Shown piece by piece: positions 35,707 to 46,416 of a stretch of 56,802 bases of DNA. Under the pieces are notes generated by a model that did no database searches, was not told the DNA's origin, and saw only the letters and a list, made by a program, of their open reading frames with translations. The stretch is from Pirellulales bacterium (GTDB lineage Bacteria; Planctomycetota; Planctomycetia; Pirellulales; JAEUIK01), in contig JAIESQ010000107.1 of assembly GCA_019745975.1 (NCBI GenBank), forward strand, positions 1 through 56,802. Reading direction: 5' to 3'. How positions within the stretch are numbered: position 1 is the stretch's first letter; every line of letters begins with the position of its first letter. A program made the position numbers and the translations under genes.

Positions 35707-38700
35707 CTACGTACTGGCAACCATGGTTGTCGCGCCTGCAAGTTGCACGACGCGGTACAGTTCGTCGGGCTGAATCGGCTTGGTGATATACGTGTCCATG
35801 CCGGCTTCAAGGGACTGCTCGCGGAAGCCCACCAACGCGTGCGCCGACAAACCGACGATGTAGATATGGCCACCGCTGGCGTGTTCCAGTTCGCGGATCG
35901 CGCGCGTGGCACCGAGCCCATCGAGTTCCGGCATCTCAATGTCCATGAAGATTAGATCAAATGGCTCTTGCTGATACAGGTCGACCGCCTCGCGCCCGTC
36001 GTTGGCCAGGCGTACGGAGTGCCCCTTGAGCTCGAGCAAGCCGGCCGCTACTTGCTGATTAAAGGGGCTATCGTCGGCCACCAGGATCCGCAGCGGCGTC
36101 GTCGACTCCGCCGGCGCGGCCGCTCCGTCACGGCTGGTGGCACTGTCCTGGTTACCCAGTGCATTCGCAACCAAGGTCGACAGTTCCGCCAGCTTGAACG
36201 GTTTCGCCAGGCAGTGTGACATGCCAAGCTGGCGGCAATGCTCGACCGTATCGACATGGCCCGCTGGCAAGAGCAACGCGAGGCGTGCGTCGAGTTCCGG
36301 CACGGCATTTCGCAGACGTTCGACCGCTGCCAGATCAACGGTCGTGGCGGCCCCGATATCGACCAGTATCAGCGCTGGGCTTTCACGAGGTTCGCGCGGC
36401 TGGTTTTCGAGCCAGCACGACGCTTCTTCAATCGAGGCAACCGTGGCGGTGGCGACTCCCAGCACGCCGAGCATTTCGGAGTAGGTCCGCCGAGCCGTGG
36501 CGTTCTCGGAGACAAGCAAGGCATCATGCCCCGACACTTTAGCATGTGGTTCGACATGTTTGGCGTCGTCCGCCGCCGCTTCCAGCGGAATCGTGAAATG
36601 GAACTCGGTGCCGCATCCCAGTTCGCTTTCGACCCAAATCTTGCCCCCCATCAACTCGACGAATTGCAGCGAGATGTTAAGCCCCAGTCCTGTACCGCCG
36701 AAACGCCGCGTCGTCGAGCTGTCGGTCTGGCGAAACGCTTCGAAGATCGTGGTCAGCTTGTCTTGCGGAATGCCAATGCCCGTGTCGCGCACCACAGCAT
36801 GAAGTCCGCCTCCTTGGGCGGCGGTCGCGCGGCTTAGTTCGACGACGATTTCGCCTTGCGACGTGAACTTAACCGCATTGCCGATCAGATTCACGATGAT
36901 CTGGCGGATGCGGTTCGGGTCGCCCCAGACGTTGGCGGGCAAGTCGGGCGCCACGCGGCAAATGAGTTCGAGCCCCTTCTTGGCGGCGTTGACCGCCAGC
37001 AGCCGTGCGGCCTGCACCACCACGTCCTGCAGACAGAATTCGATCCGCTCGAGCTCCATGCGTCCCGCTTCGATCTTCGAGAGATCGAGAATATCGTTCA
37101 ACAACATCAACAGCGCGTTAGCCGATTCCTTGACGATGCTAACGTAGTTGCGCTGCTGATCGTTGAGCGGTGTGTGCAGCACCAGTTCGGTCATGCCGAG
37201 CACGCCGTTCATCGGCGTGCGAATCTCGTGGCTCATCGTGGCCAAGAAACGGCTCTTGGCCTGGTTGGCCGTCTCCGCGACATGTTTGGCGGCCCGCAAC
37301 TCTTCTTCGGCCTCGCGCAATTCCTGAGCGATGCGCTCCAACTCGCTGTTCGAGGCGGCCAACTCGCGTGCACGACTTTCGGCTGCAGCCGTGCGCTCGG
37401 CGACGCGCACTTCCAGCGACTCGTTAAGTTGTTGCAGCTCGGCGAATCCGGCGGCGTTCTCCAGCGCGGCGCCGGCGATCGTGGCGATGAAGTCGGCCAA
37501 ACGCTCCTCGTCCGTGCGAAACAGCTCGCGGACATGTTCGTGCGTGATGTACAAGCAGGCCACCGTGCGACCGCGGGCCCGAATCGGTACGCAAAGTACT
37601 GAGCGCGCGACGCTATCCGCGGCATTTGTAACAGCTACCTGCAGCTCTTCCTGCGCGCAAGCCACGGCGCGGCGCGCCTGCACCGCTCGCTCCACGATCG
37701 TGGCATCGACCGGCACTTCTTGACGCATCCCATCACCAGTCTCGTTGAAGCTGCCGTCGTCCTGGATCGGCAGCACCAGGCAGTGCTCGCCGCGCAGCAG
37801 CCGCAAGGCGGCCTCCCGGGCCGCCTCGTAGATGGCCGGCGCAGACAGGGCCGAGGCAATGCGCCGCCCGGCATCAAGCACGGTGTCGAATCGATCGGCC
37901 AACGAAAGATTTTGGGTGTCGACGACCGCGTCGCGGACACTGTCGGAGCCGACGGCATCGAGAGCGGCGAGGATGGTTTGTGCGTCGGCCGACCAAGCCT
38001 CGGCGTCCGTCCAGCCGACTTCCTGGCCGACGCGCGCCATGGCCAGCAACGTCTGTGCTTCTTGATAACGCTGCCGTAGCATGCGCGCTTCGCGCAGGCT
38101 CTTGTCCAGAAAGCGGCGTGCACCGCGGACCTGCCCATCGATGGCCAAGATCAATCCGCGTTCGCGCAAAGCCTGAGCCATGTCGTTGCGGCACAGCCAT
38201 GATGCCCGATTGGCGCGCCGTGCCGCGCGCCGGCAATCGCGAATCCGGGCATGCCGACGGGCGGGGGTTAAGTCATGCGTTTGCTCGATCTCAAGCCGTC
38301 GTGCCGTGGCGGCCCACACTACGGCCGGAATCGTGTAGGCATTCTGTACGCCTGCTTTCGCGGCGATTGTGGCACCACGTTCGAGGACCGCCGTGGCCTG
38401 CGCAAAGTCTCCACGAGCGATCTGCCGGAGGCCGTCGGCCAACAGGACTTCGGCGGTGCCTTGAGCGTCGTCGGTCCGCTGGCGGCGCAATTCGACTTCG
38501 AACAAATCATCGGGAATGTTGCCGTGGCTCGCCCGCGCCCAAACGTCGAAAATGATCCCCGATGCCTGCGTATCGCCGACTTCAATTCCCGAACGGTAGT
38601 TGAGCTGCGATTCCTCGATGGCGCCGCTCATATCCCCCAGGTGGTACAGAGCCGCGGCGATCTGGTAGCGTGCCATGTGCACTTGCCAGTAGTCGCCGAG

Positions 38701-41673
38701 CCGTTCGAGAATCCGCACGGCAGCGCGACACTTCTCGACGCATTCGGTGAATCGCGACGCGGCGTAGAGCGTGATGCCGTAAAAAACCAGCGACTGACCT
38801 TGCCCCCACAGGTCGTCGAGCTCTTTGCGCATGGCGAGTGATTTCTCGGAGTATTCGATGCCGCGCTTGAACGCGCGAATCAGCGACATGCCGGGACCAT
38901 GCTCCGAATATGCTTGCGCCAACTCGTGGCTCGGCTGAAAACGCTCGCCAAGATTCATGCCGCGCATGTGGGCCCACAGGGCTAGCAGTTTGCTGCGCGA
39001 GTACCAGCAGCCGTGCGCGAAGTTGCTAAGCATGCGCAAGGCCAGCCGTTCCGACTCGTTGGGTGGGTGCGGGATGCGGTGCACAAACACGCTCGGCACC
39101 GCGGTGTGAAGGAGCTGGACGAGCGACTCCCACAGAAAGCACAGCACGCCGCCCAACGTCGTCCGCGGCACGGAGCGCCCAAGCATTCGCAAGCCGGCGT
39201 CGAAGTAGTCGATCGCGGTCGACATATCGCCCCGCTTAAACGACAGCTCGCCGAGTTTGCCGCGAATCTCCGCCTTGGCGTAGTCTCCTTCAGCGACGGC
39301 CGCGGCTGCCTCGAATAGTTCCCCGGCGGCGGCATAGCGCCCCCGCAACATGAGGATGTCACCGAGACCGCCGACGATGCGAAACCGATCCTCGTCGTTG
39401 CGGGCCCCGCGCAGGGCGATGCGGTATTGTTGCTCGGCGATTTCCAGGGCATGTTGTGCGCGGGCGCGCTCGGCCGCTTGCAGAGCAAAGGGGAGCGCCG
39501 CCACGCTATCGCCCGCCGCGTCGTAATGGTACGCCAGTTCCGAGATGCTCTGTGGCGCATGCTCGAAAAGATAGGCGGCCGCCTGGCGGTGCAGCGCGCG
39601 TCGCCGCACCGCGTCCATTCGTTCGAGGGCTGCCTCGCGAATCCGGTCGTGAACGAACACGCAATGATTGCCATCGGGGCGCATCCAGACGAGCTGGCGT
39701 TGCCGCGCCTCGTCGAGCGCCTCCAGACAGCGCGACTCCGGCAACTCGAGCAGCCGCACCGCCATCTGCAGCTCGAATTCCTTCCCCAGCACGGCACCCG
39801 TCGACAGGAGTTCGATTGTCTCAGCCGGGAGCAGATCGATGCGGCGCGCGAGGAACGAGCCGGCCCGGCTCGACGAGCCGACATCGGCCATGGCAGCAGG
39901 GTCGATCTGCCAGCCGGTGGCATCGGGGAACAACGCCCGACTTTCGACCAACCCGCGCAACACGGCAGCCGCCATGAAAGGGCTGCCTTCGGCCAGTTGC
40001 TGGATTCTGTCGACCGCCAGCTCCGGCAGCGGGCCGGCCATCGACTCGACGAGTTGGCGCGTTTCGGCCGCCGACAAGGGGGGCAGCGTCAGGTGCGCCA
40101 CGCGATCGATGCGCCGCAGCAGATGATCGCTAGCGACCTCCTCCGAGCGAAACGCCGACACGACCATCACGTGCCGGCGTCCCTTCGTCGAGTCATCGTC
40201 GAGCTGCCAGCGGCGCAGCAAGCGATACGTCAACTCGTCGGCCCACTGGCAATCGTCGATCAAGATTAGCGCTGGCCGGGCTGCCGTTCCCAGAGCGTCG
40301 AACAGGCGTACCAAGGCCTGAATCGTGCGCGCTTCGCCCGTTTCCTCGGGAGCCGTCAACGCGGTCGAAGTGTCTCCGAAGATCGCGACCAGCGCGGGGA
40401 GAGCGGCACACAGGGCTTGCTGATCATCGTGCAGACGACTGCGCAAGTGCGCGGCCAGGCGCGGTTGCTGGCGAACTGCCGCCAAGATGCCGTCGACCAC
40501 GCCATCGAGAATGCGAAACGGCCGCTGGGCGACTTCACTGGTCGCCTGACCGCGGAGCACCCAAAAGCCCTGGCAAGCGGCACGCCGCGACGCTTCTTCC
40601 AGCAGTCGCGTTTTGCCGCCGCCCGACTCGCACTCCACCAACACCAGGTGGCCATTGCCGCTCGCGGTCTGGGCGAATTCGGTCTCGAATGTCCGCAACT
40701 GCTCGCCGCGGGCGACGAACGACGGCAGGGTCAAGGTGTGCCGCTTGTCGTGGGCGCCGATGACAGTCGCCGGCTCAGCGACGCCTTGTTGCAGCTCGGC
40801 GGCGATCGTCTCCAAGTCGATCAGGGCCGCTTCGGCCGACTGGTAGCGGTCGCGTGGATCCTTGCATAGCAGCCGTTGCACTAGCGCCTCGAGTGCGCGC
40901 GGTACGGGTCGGTCGTGGCCGCGCACGTCGGGCACCGGCGCCGTCATGTGCTCGAACAGGATCGTGCCGATCGTGTCGCCATCGTACGGCGGGCGCCCCG
41001 TCAGACAGTGGAAGAGCACCGCGCCGGCCGAATACAAGTCGGAGGCGGTGGTCAAATCGTGCTCGATCGAGCCCGCTTGCTCGGGCGAGGCGTAGCGCGC
41101 AACTTCGAGCGTACGCCGGGGCGCAGGATCGTCGGTCGAAATGGGACGAATCGGACCGAAATCGACGAGCACTGCCGACTCAATTGTTCCGGTGCCGATA
41201 GTGATTAGATTCGACGGCCGCACCCCGCGATGCAGCACACCTTGTTCGTGCAAGTCGCGCAGCGCCGAAAGCAGCGCTCGTCCCACAACGAGAGCTTCGT
41301 CGAGGGTCAGCGCGCCGGCCAGCAAGCGCCGACTAAGCGGTTCGCCAGGAATGTGCCGGCTCATCAGCCAGAACGAATCCAACTCGCGACCCGCGAAGAC
41401 AACCGGAGCAAACCACTCGCTGGCGACATGCGCCAAAAGACTAGCTTCGTAACCCAGGCGCATCAGCGCGCCGGTCGTGAGTTCGGTTTCCGGCGTGCGT
41501 TTGGCGACGACCTCGATGCCGGATCGGAGATCGTGGGCGAGGTACGCTCGACCGCTTTGACCGTCGCCTAAGGGAAGCCGCAATTCGAAGCGATTGGCCA
41601 CAACCTGCCGCGCCTCGGCCGCGGTGGCACCGGCCGAAGAAGCAGCGCTGGGATTGTCGCTCGCGAGCGTCAT
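35707..41673 (-). CDS. Giant hybrid histidine kinase with pseudokinase, AAA ATPase, TPR, GAF and two receivers
   Basis: 1988 aa from the ATG at 41673; the longer open frame is not protein-like. Order: a Ser/Thr-kinase-like domain (about 25-290) whose HRD block reads LHRGVRPSN, so the catalytic Asp is Gly while VAK lysine and DFG remain. An AAA/STAND ATPase follows (about 315-620; Walker A ESGGGKT, Walker [11 protein letters not shown]), then a long helical TPR-like region (to about 1240), GAF (about 1280-1430) and a coiled coil. HisKA has its His in [11 protein letters not shown] near 1480, and HATPase has NAVKFT and [11 protein letters not shown]1 (about 1715-1840) is degenerate at the acidic pocket (LLVSEN in place of an ED pair). 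REC2 (about 1862-1988) is canonical, with [12 protein letters not shown]. It probably phosphorylates through REC2 and the Hpt protein downstream. Confidence 0.93.
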   Translation of the reverse strand: MTLASDNPSAASSAGATAAEARQVVANRFELRLPLGDGQSGRAYLAHDLRSGIEVVAKRTPETELTTGALMRLGYEASLLAHVASEWFAPVVFAGRELDSFWLMSRHIPGEPLSRRLLAGALTLDEALVVGRALLSALRDLHEQGVLHRGVRPSNLITIGTGTIESAVLVDFGPIRPISTDDPAPRRTLEVARYASPEQAGSIEHDLTTASDLYSAGAVLFHCLTGRPPYDGDTIGTILFEHMTAPVPDVRGHDRPVPRALEALVQRLLCKDPRDRYQSAEAALIDLETIAAELQQGVAEPATVIGAHDKRHTLTLPSFVARGEQLRTFETEFAQTASGNGHLVLVECESGGGKTRLLEEASRRAACQGFWVLRGQATSEVAQRPFRILDGVVDGILAAVRQQPRLAAHLRSRLHDDQQALCAALPALVAIFGDTSTALTAPEETGEARTIQALVRLFDALGTAARPALILIDDCQWADELTYRLLRRWQLDDDSTKGRRHVMVVSAFRSEEVASDHLLRRIDRVAHLTLPPLSAAETRQLVESMAGPLPELAVDRIQQLAEGSPFMAAAVLRGLVESRALFPDATGWQIDPAAMADVGSSSRAGSFLARRIDLLPAETIELLSTGAVLGKEFELQMAVRLLELPESRCLEALDEARQRQLVWMRPDGNHCVFVHDRIREAALERMDAVRRRALHRQAAAYLFEHAPQSISELAYHYDAAGDSVAALPFALQAAERARAQHALEIAEQQYRIALRGARNDEDRFRIVGGLGDILMLRGRYAAAGELFEAAAAVAEGDYAKAEIRGKLGELSFKRGDMSTAIDYFDAGLRMLGRSVPRTTLGGVLCFLWESLVQLLHTAVPSVFVHRIPHPPNESERLALRMLSNFAHGCWYSRSKLLALWAHMRGMNLGERFQPSHELAQAYSEHGPGMSLIRAFKRGIEYSEKSLAMRKELDDLWGQGQSLVFYGITLYAASRFTECVEKCRAAVRILERLGDYWQVHMARYQIAAALYHLGDMSGAIEESQLNYRSGIEVGDTQASGIIFDVWARASHGNIPDDLFEVELRRQRTDDAQGTAEVLLADGLRQIARGDFAQATAVLERGATIAAKAGVQNAYTIPAVVWAATARRLEIEQTHDLTPARRHARIRDCRRAARRANRASWLCRNDMAQALRERGLILAIDGQVRGARRFLDKSLREARMLRQRYQEAQTLLAMARVGQEVGWTDAEAWSADAQTILAALDAVGSDSVRDAVVDTQNLSLADRFDTVLDAGRRIASALSAPAIYEAAREAALRLLRGEHCLVLPIQDDGSFNETGDGMRQEVPVDATIVERAVQARRAVACAQEELQVAVTNAADSVARSVLCVPIRARGRTVACLYITHEHVRELFRTDEERLADFIATIAGAALENAAGFAELQQLNESLEVRVAERTAAAESRARELAASNSELERIAQELREAEEELRAAKHVAETANQAKSRFLATMSHEIRTPMNGVLGMTELVLHTPLNDQQRNYVSIVKESANALLMLLNDILDLSKIEAGRMELERIEFCLQDVVVQAARLLAVNAAKKGLELICRVAPDLPANVWGDPNRIRQIIVNLIGNAVKFTSQGEIVVELSRATAAQGGGLHAVVRDTGIGIPQDKLTTIFEAFRQTDSSTTRRFGGTGLGLNISLQFVELMGGKIWVESELGCGTEFHFTIPLEAAADDAKHVEPHAKVSGHDALLVSENATARRTYSEMLGVLGVATATVASIEEASCWLENQPREPRESPALILVDIGAATTVDLAAVERLRNAVPELDARLALLLPAGHVDTVEHCRQLGMSHCLAKPFKLAELSTLVANALGNQDSATSRDGAAAPAESTTPLRILVADDSPFNQQVAAGLLELKGHSVRLANDGREAVDLYQQEPFDLIFMDIEMPELDGLGATRAIRELEHASGGHIYIVGLSAHALVGFREQSLEAGMDTYITKPIQPDELYRVVQLAGATTMVAST

Positions 41674-42123
41674 ATGGGCGCACTTATTGAGCGCGGCATT
41701 CGTGCGATGTATTGCGCGCGAGCCTCGGCCATTCGTTCGCACGTGATGTCGGCGCAAGCTGTGCGCACGTGGCCGCGTCCGGCATACCGCCGGCGCGCGC
41801 TGGGTCGACAACTCTACGTCGAAAGGGCCGCGCCAAGCCGATCGTGCGACGCGCGCTGCACAAACTTTGCGCGATCGATACAACCCGTCGTCCACGCTGG
41901 CAGAACTACACGAATTCGCGCGGAAAATTCTAGCTCGCAGTGGCATGCGAATGCGCCGCTGCTATAACGAACCTTCGCTACAACTCATCTGAGCGGCAGC
42001 CCGTCAAGGAGAATTGTTCCGCTTGCGTCGGTCGCAACGCCCGCGACCACGCTCCAGGGGCAAGCGGACATCGTGCTCTGCTCGTGTCACTTCAAAGGAG
42101 TCGCGGACCCTTGGGAGCGTACC
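41674..42123. other. 450-bp divergent intergenic region
   Basis: It lies between the hybrid-kinase start (minus) and the hotdog-methyltransferase start (plus) and should contain both promoters. Apart from GGGAG seven bases before the plus-strand ATG, no regulatory box, repeat or RNA is recognisable. Confidence 0.5.
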
Positions 42124-43698
42124 ATGAACCCCCTCCGTTTGGACCCAACTGCAGGAATTTCCCCGCCGCTGTTTGAAATCACCTGGGACGAGGACCGTCA
42201 GTTCCGTATGGATCCGGCGGTCGTGACCTCGCTGCTGCGTGAGCAGGTGCCGGTGCTCGACTTCGTCCAGTGGACGGTCACGGCGATCGAGCCGGGCTAT
42301 GCCGCGTCGGTGCTCCCCCTCAATCCGCAGTCGACGAATCAACACTTCACGCATCAGGCGGCACTGGCGGTGCTGACTGCTGACTACACAGGCGGGACGG
42401 CGCTGGCATCGCTGATGCCCGGCTGGCCGGTGATCGGCGTGCATCCGGTCACGTCGCCACAGTCGGTTTCGATGTGGCTGCTTAAGGTGGACATCAAGTA
42501 CCTGCGTCCCAGCGTCACCGATCTCAAAGTATCCGCGTGCATCGATGAGGAGACGCGGCTACGTGTGCAGAAGCGCTTTTTGGCAGGGCAGGCCGTGATC
42601 GAAACGATCGCCATCGAATTCCGCAACGGCGACACCACGATTGCCGAGGCCAATCTCACCTATTTCGCCCGACAATCGGTGAAACTGCGTTCCGAGGGCA
42701 TTTCGACCGAACGCGTCAACTCGCTTTACGAACTGAAGCTCACGTCGTCGGCCGAACTGATCGCGGGCGTGCGTGCGCGCGAAAGCGGGCGCCTCTACGT
42801 CGATCCGTATGCCGCGCCCATGGCCGGTCAGCACGGTGTGGCGCTGGCCACGCGGTTTTGCGAACGATCGCCGCAACTCGGCGGCATGGTCGCCGCGCGC
42901 ACCTGGCACCTTGATCGCGTGCTGACTAACTTTGTCGAGGCCGGGGGCCGCGACATCGCCATCGTCGGCGTCGGCTGGGACATGCGGGCGTTTCGGCTGC
43001 CGATCCCCGCGGGAACGCGCTTTTACGAGCTCGACTTTCCCACCACGCTCCTCGAGCGTGCGCGTCGCTTGGCGCAACTCGAACTGTTCGCTCCCCCCGG
43101 CGTCACTTGCACTCCGGTCCCCATCGATTTGCGGTCGATGTCGTTGGCCGAGACTTTGTCCGCGCAGTTACCGCCCGATGTGCCGGTTCTCCTCGCTTGG
43201 GAGGGGATGAGCATGTACTTTCAGGAGCAGGAGGTCCGCGAGATTCTGGCGGGAATGCTGCCCATTCTGCAGCGATCCGACAGCCTGTTGTGGGTCGACC
43301 TGATGGATCGCCAGGCGGTGGAGCATCCGGAGCGGTATGCACAGACGATTCGCGATTTCATGCGCGGCATGCAGATCCTTGGTGAGCCGTTCACCTTTGG
43401 TACCGCCTCGATTCCGGAGTTCATGGAGAGCGTCGGGCTGCAGTCGCTCGAAGTCGTGCCTTCCGATGTTTGCCTGCGAGGGCGGACAGATCCCGTCTAC
43501 GAGATTTACCGCTTCTGCGTCGCCGCGGCGGCCAGCACTGCGGACTTTCGTAGCCCGGCGACTTTTCAGTCGACGCGCACCGCACGGCCGACACGTATTC
43601 CAACGCGCCCTCACGCGCCCTTGCGTCAGCACCGCACCCTGGGCGAACTGCAGCGGCGCGCGCATCGCAATGGATCGCCGAAAAGTCCACGCGTTTGA
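42124..43698 (+). CDS. Fusion of hotdog thioesterase-like domain and LCM-type methyltransferase
   Basis: 524 aa, ATG with GGGAG seven bases upstream. The N-terminal part (about 20-195) resembles DUF4442/hotdog thioesterase-like proteins: NQHFTHQAALAVLTADYTGG, VDIKYLRPSV and IEFRNGDTTIAEANLTYFA. These normally bind or hydrolyse acyl-thioesters. The C-terminal part (about 205-480) is a SAM methyltransferase of the leucine-carboxyl-methyltransferase/TIGR00027 class: VAARTWHLDRVL, IAIVGVGWDMRAFRLP near 280, FYELDFP, and LLAWEGMSMYF. The last 50 residues are basic and Pro-rich. Coupling thioester recognition with carboxyl methylation could give methyl esters of acyl chains (inference). Divergent from the hybrid kinase; no operon partner. 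Confidence 0.8.
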   Translation: MNPLRLDPTAGISPPLFEITWDEDRQFRMDPAVVTSLLREQVPVLDFVQWTVTAIEPGYAASVLPLNPQSTNQHFTHQAALAVLTADYTGGTALASLMPGWPVIGVHPVTSPQSVSMWLLKVDIKYLRPSVTDLKVSACIDEETRLRVQKRFLAGQAVIETIAIEFRNGDTTIAEANLTYFARQSVKLRSEGISTERVNSLYELKLTSSAELIAGVRARESGRLYVDPYAAPMAGQHGVALATRFCERSPQLGGMVAARTWHLDRVLTNFVEAGGRDIAIVGVGWDMRAFRLPIPAGTRFYELDFPTTLLERARRLAQLELFAPPGVTCTPVPIDLRSMSLAETLSAQLPPDVPVLLAWEGMSMYFQEQEVREILAGMLPILQRSDSLLWVDLMDRQAVEHPERYAQTIRDFMRGMQILGEPFTFGTASIPEFMESVGLQSLEVVPSDVCLRGRTDPVYEIYRFCVAAAASTADFRSPATFQSTRTARPTRIPTRPHAPLRQHRTLGELQRRAHRNGSPKSPRV

Positions 43699-43732
43699 CA
43701 CGGTGCCTGAGGCGCAAAACCGCGTTTGAGTT

Positions 43733-43789
43733 CGCGGAGCATCGTCCCGTCGGCCGACTGGCAGGCTGAGGTCGGGGCGGTGCTCCGCG
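43733..43789. terminator. Inverted repeat between convergent genes, possible terminator
   Basis: CGCGGAGCA (43733-43741) is perfectly inverted at 43781-43789, with a shorter CCGAC/GTCGG pairing inside. It lies in the 107-bp gap between two convergent genes. No T-run is present, so it may be a structural terminator or another dispersed foldback. Confidence 0.4.
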
Positions 43790-43805
43790 GCATTGAGTGC
43801 AGCCG

Positions 43806-45005
43806 TTACCGATGCGCCGCGTCGAATGCTGTTGCCGCGCTGTTGTGGTCGGCGCCGTGGGGCCCGAAGCAGTTGGCAGTCTGAAGTGCTTCTTCGAGCA
43901 CGTCCTGCGGCATCACCGTTTGACTGGCATGAACTGCTCGATCGCGCCCGGCCGCTTTGGCACGGTAGAGTGCCTCGTCCGCCAGTCGAATCAGGTCGAA
44001 CGGAGTCTGTTCGTTGCTAGGAATCATCGTCGCCGTGCCGACGCTGATCGTCACAATCTGGTTCACAACTGCGCGCGGATGCGCGATACCGAGCTGAGCT
44101 ACCTGGGCGCGAATGTTCTCGACCACGAGCGACGCGTGGTGCTCACCAGTATTGGGGAGCACGACGACGAACTCCTCGCCACCGTAGCGGGCCACCATGT
44201 CGTCGCGCCGGCGCACGCCCGTCTGAATTGCCCCGGCGACGCGTCGCAGCACGGCGTCACCTGCGAGATGACCGCGCAGGTCGTTGAACTCCTTGAAGAA
44301 ATCGAGGTCGATGAGCGCCAAGGAGAGCGGCAATTGTTCCCGGCGATGGCGCCGCCATTCGTGGTCGAAGACCTGATCGAAGCCGCGGCGATTCGCAACT
44401 CGCGTCAGGGCGTCGAATGCCGATTCGACCTGTAGCCAGTGGTTCGCTTCGCGCAACGCCTGGCGCGATTGGCGCTCGAAGTGCAGCATCGTGAAGGCCA
44501 GCACATGGCAGCAGAGCACCAGGCCTGCCAGCCCGAGCGAACGGAGGATTGCCAGGTTGTCGGGCGCGATTTCGCTCTCGATCCGAATGCCCAAGTGATC
44601 GAGCGCGCCGAACACACCGATCGAGAACAGCGTCAGGGCCGTCCAGAAGCCTGCCCAACGGGCGCCGCAGACCACTAACGCGAGCACCGGCAACGTCACG
44701 TACCAATCGACCGATGGTCCCCAGCGTCCGCCGCTGCACAAGGCCAGCGACGTGTAGACGTAGTAAGCCGCCGCGCAGAGCGCGTTGCCGCAGATCGGCA
44801 TCGGCACGCCCAAGCGGATCGCGACGAGAATTCCCACCGCCAACAAGCACCCCGATAACAACACCACGGTGCACATTGCCCCACCCATCGCGAAGTGGAT
44901 CGGGGCGAAAACGGCAGCCCAAAACAGCATGACCGCCGTGAAGGCCGTCCCGCGACTCGTCTGTCGCAGATCGTCGGGCACGTGGCCGATCGGGATCAGA
45001 TTCAT
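43806..45005 (-). CDS. Membrane-bound GGDEF diguanylate cyclase
   Basis: 399 aa. The first 180 residues hold about six hydrophobic helices (for example FTAVMLFWAAVFAPIHF and LGLAGLVLCCHVLAFTM), an inner-membrane sensor of unknown type. A GGDEF domain follows (about 205-375): DALTRVANRRGFDQVF, LIDLDFFKEFND, and the active site RYGGEEFVVVLP, so GGEEF is intact. It should make cyclic-di-GMP. No inhibitory RxxD motif was identified with certainty. The HD-GYP phosphodiesterase of the phosphorelay lies about 9 kb away, so synthesis and degradation are both in this window. Confidence 0.92.
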   Translation of the reverse strand: MNLIPIGHVPDDLRQTSRGTAFTAVMLFWAAVFAPIHFAMGGAMCTVVLLSGCLLAVGILVAIRLGVPMPICGNALCAAAYYVYTSLALCSGGRWGPSVDWYVTLPVLALVVCGARWAGFWTALTLFSIGVFGALDHLGIRIESEIAPDNLAILRSLGLAGLVLCCHVLAFTMLHFERQSRQALREANHWLQVESAFDALTRVANRRGFDQVFDHEWRRHRREQLPLSLALIDLDFFKEFNDLRGHLAGDAVLRRVAGAIQTGVRRRDDMVARYGGEEFVVVLPNTGEHHASLVVENIRAQVAQLGIAHPRAVVNQIVTISVGTATMIPSNEQTPFDLIRLADEALYRAKAAGRDRAVHASQTVMPQDVLEEALQTANCFGPHGADHNSAATAFDAAHR

Positions 45006-45273
45006 CGCCCAACTTCCGCCCGACAGATCGCCAGCTTCGGCGCACGACGGGGCTAGCCGGCAACACGGCGAGATGAGACTCGAGAAAAGCGCGAACCACC
45101 CAGACCGGAAGCGGTCCCCGCCAACGAATCAGACGAGGATCTCGATCATGCGCGCTTCCGCTGACATGCAGCGCAAACCTAGCATGAAACTTGCGACTCT
45201 GCGGATTGCGCCGAATGAGAACTCGGGCGGCAAAGCCATGTTGCGTTTTCGCAACGTTTGCTGCGCGCACTTG

Positions 45274-46416
45274 TTAGCCGGTCGCTTGCGCGCTCGTCGA
45301 TAGCAGGGCCGTGTCTGGCGCCGCAATAAAATCCTGGTGCGGACCAATGAGGTTTGCTGCCTCGGGATCGACGATCGTCGACGTCGGCGTTGCCACAGCG
45401 GGCTGCTCGACGATGTGCAGCTCGCCGCGCCACAGCTTGCGCCAAGCATCGCGGTACGACAAACGATGGTACCGCTCGGGAAACCGCTCGCGCAAAATCT
45501 GGCTCACCAGGGGGTAGTAGTCCGAGCTCATGCTTGGAAACAGGTGATGCTCGGTGTGATACGAAAAGTTGCTGTGCAAGCGATCGAACAGCGGCGGCAC
45601 GTCAATCGAAGTCGAACCTAGCAGAGGATCGTGAAATTCGGCCAGCCCATGCAGGTAGTGGTTCGTCCAGATGTACGACATGGCGTATGTCGAAGTGAAC
45701 AACAACGCGATCGGCCCTGCCCACAGCCAACCGCTCAGCGATTGCCCGACAGCGAAGTAAATGGCGACTTGCCAGCCCACGATGCAGGCGACTTCGAATA
45801 GGATCCGCCAGCGGTCGCCCGCACGATAGTCGGGCTTGAAGGTGACGATCGCGGGGCGCGAGGCACCGGGATAGAACACCGTGGCCAGGTGCCGCAGGAT
45901 GTACGTCACGAAATGAAAGCCGACTCCCAGGTTCCAACGCGATGTCAAGCGGTGTGGCATGAAGAACCGCGCGTACCAGCGCCGCCACGCGCCGCCTGGC
46001 GCCTCGAGCTCGGACTGGCGGAAATACCGATCCGGGTCGTTCACCGTGTTGGCGTTGGCGTGGTGATTCTCGTTGTGCAATTTGCGCCACATCGTGGCCG
46101 GGATCATGTTCATTCCCCACAAGAACACTTCCAGCAAGTAGCGCCAACGCGAGCGCCCCATCATCGCGCCGTGCGACAATTCGTGGGCCAAAAACACCAG
46201 GCACGTCAGGCTGTGGCCGATCGTCGCCGACAGCGCGAACCGCGCCAGCAAATAGGTCCACTCGCGAATTCCCCACAGACACAGCGCGATGACGACGAGA
46301 TGCGCCACGCATTGCCAAAGCTTGCGCTTGGACAGCGCGAACGCCTCGGCCGGCAAGAGCGGCTTGACGATTGCGGCATACTGACCGCGCGTGAGCAATT
46401 GAGGGGAAGTGTCCAT
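45274..46416 (-). CDS. Membrane fatty-acid desaturase
   Basis: 380 aa. The three His boxes are complete: HELSHG (HxxxH), HNENHH (HxxHH) and HTEHH (HxxHH), with further His in NHYLHG. Four or more hydrophobic segments fit the desaturase/hydroxylase membrane fold using a di-iron site. The C-terminal 50 residues are variable. Family members introduce double bonds or hydroxyls into acyl chains or sphingoid bases; regiochemistry cannot be read from sequence. It is separated from the GGDEF gene by 268 bp without recognisable content, so it is probably its own transcription unit. Confidence 0.92.
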   Translation of the reverse strand: MDTSPQLLTRGQYAAIVKPLLPAEAFALSKRKLWQCVAHLVVIALCLWGIREWTYLLARFALSATIGHSLTCLVFLAHELSHGAMMGRSRWRYLLEVFLWGMNMIPATMWRKLHNENHHANANTVNDPDRYFRQSELEAPGGAWRRWYARFFMPHRLTSRWNLGVGFHFVTYILRHLATVFYPGASRPAIVTFKPDYRAGDRWRILFEVACIVGWQVAIYFAVGQSLSGWLWAGPIALLFTSTYAMSYIWTNHYLHGLAEFHDPLLGSTSIDVPPLFDRLHSNFSYHTEHHLFPSMSSDYYPLVSQILRERFPERYHRLSYRDAWRKLWRGELHIVEQPAVATPTSTIVDPEAANLIGPHQDFIAAPDTALLSTSAQATG

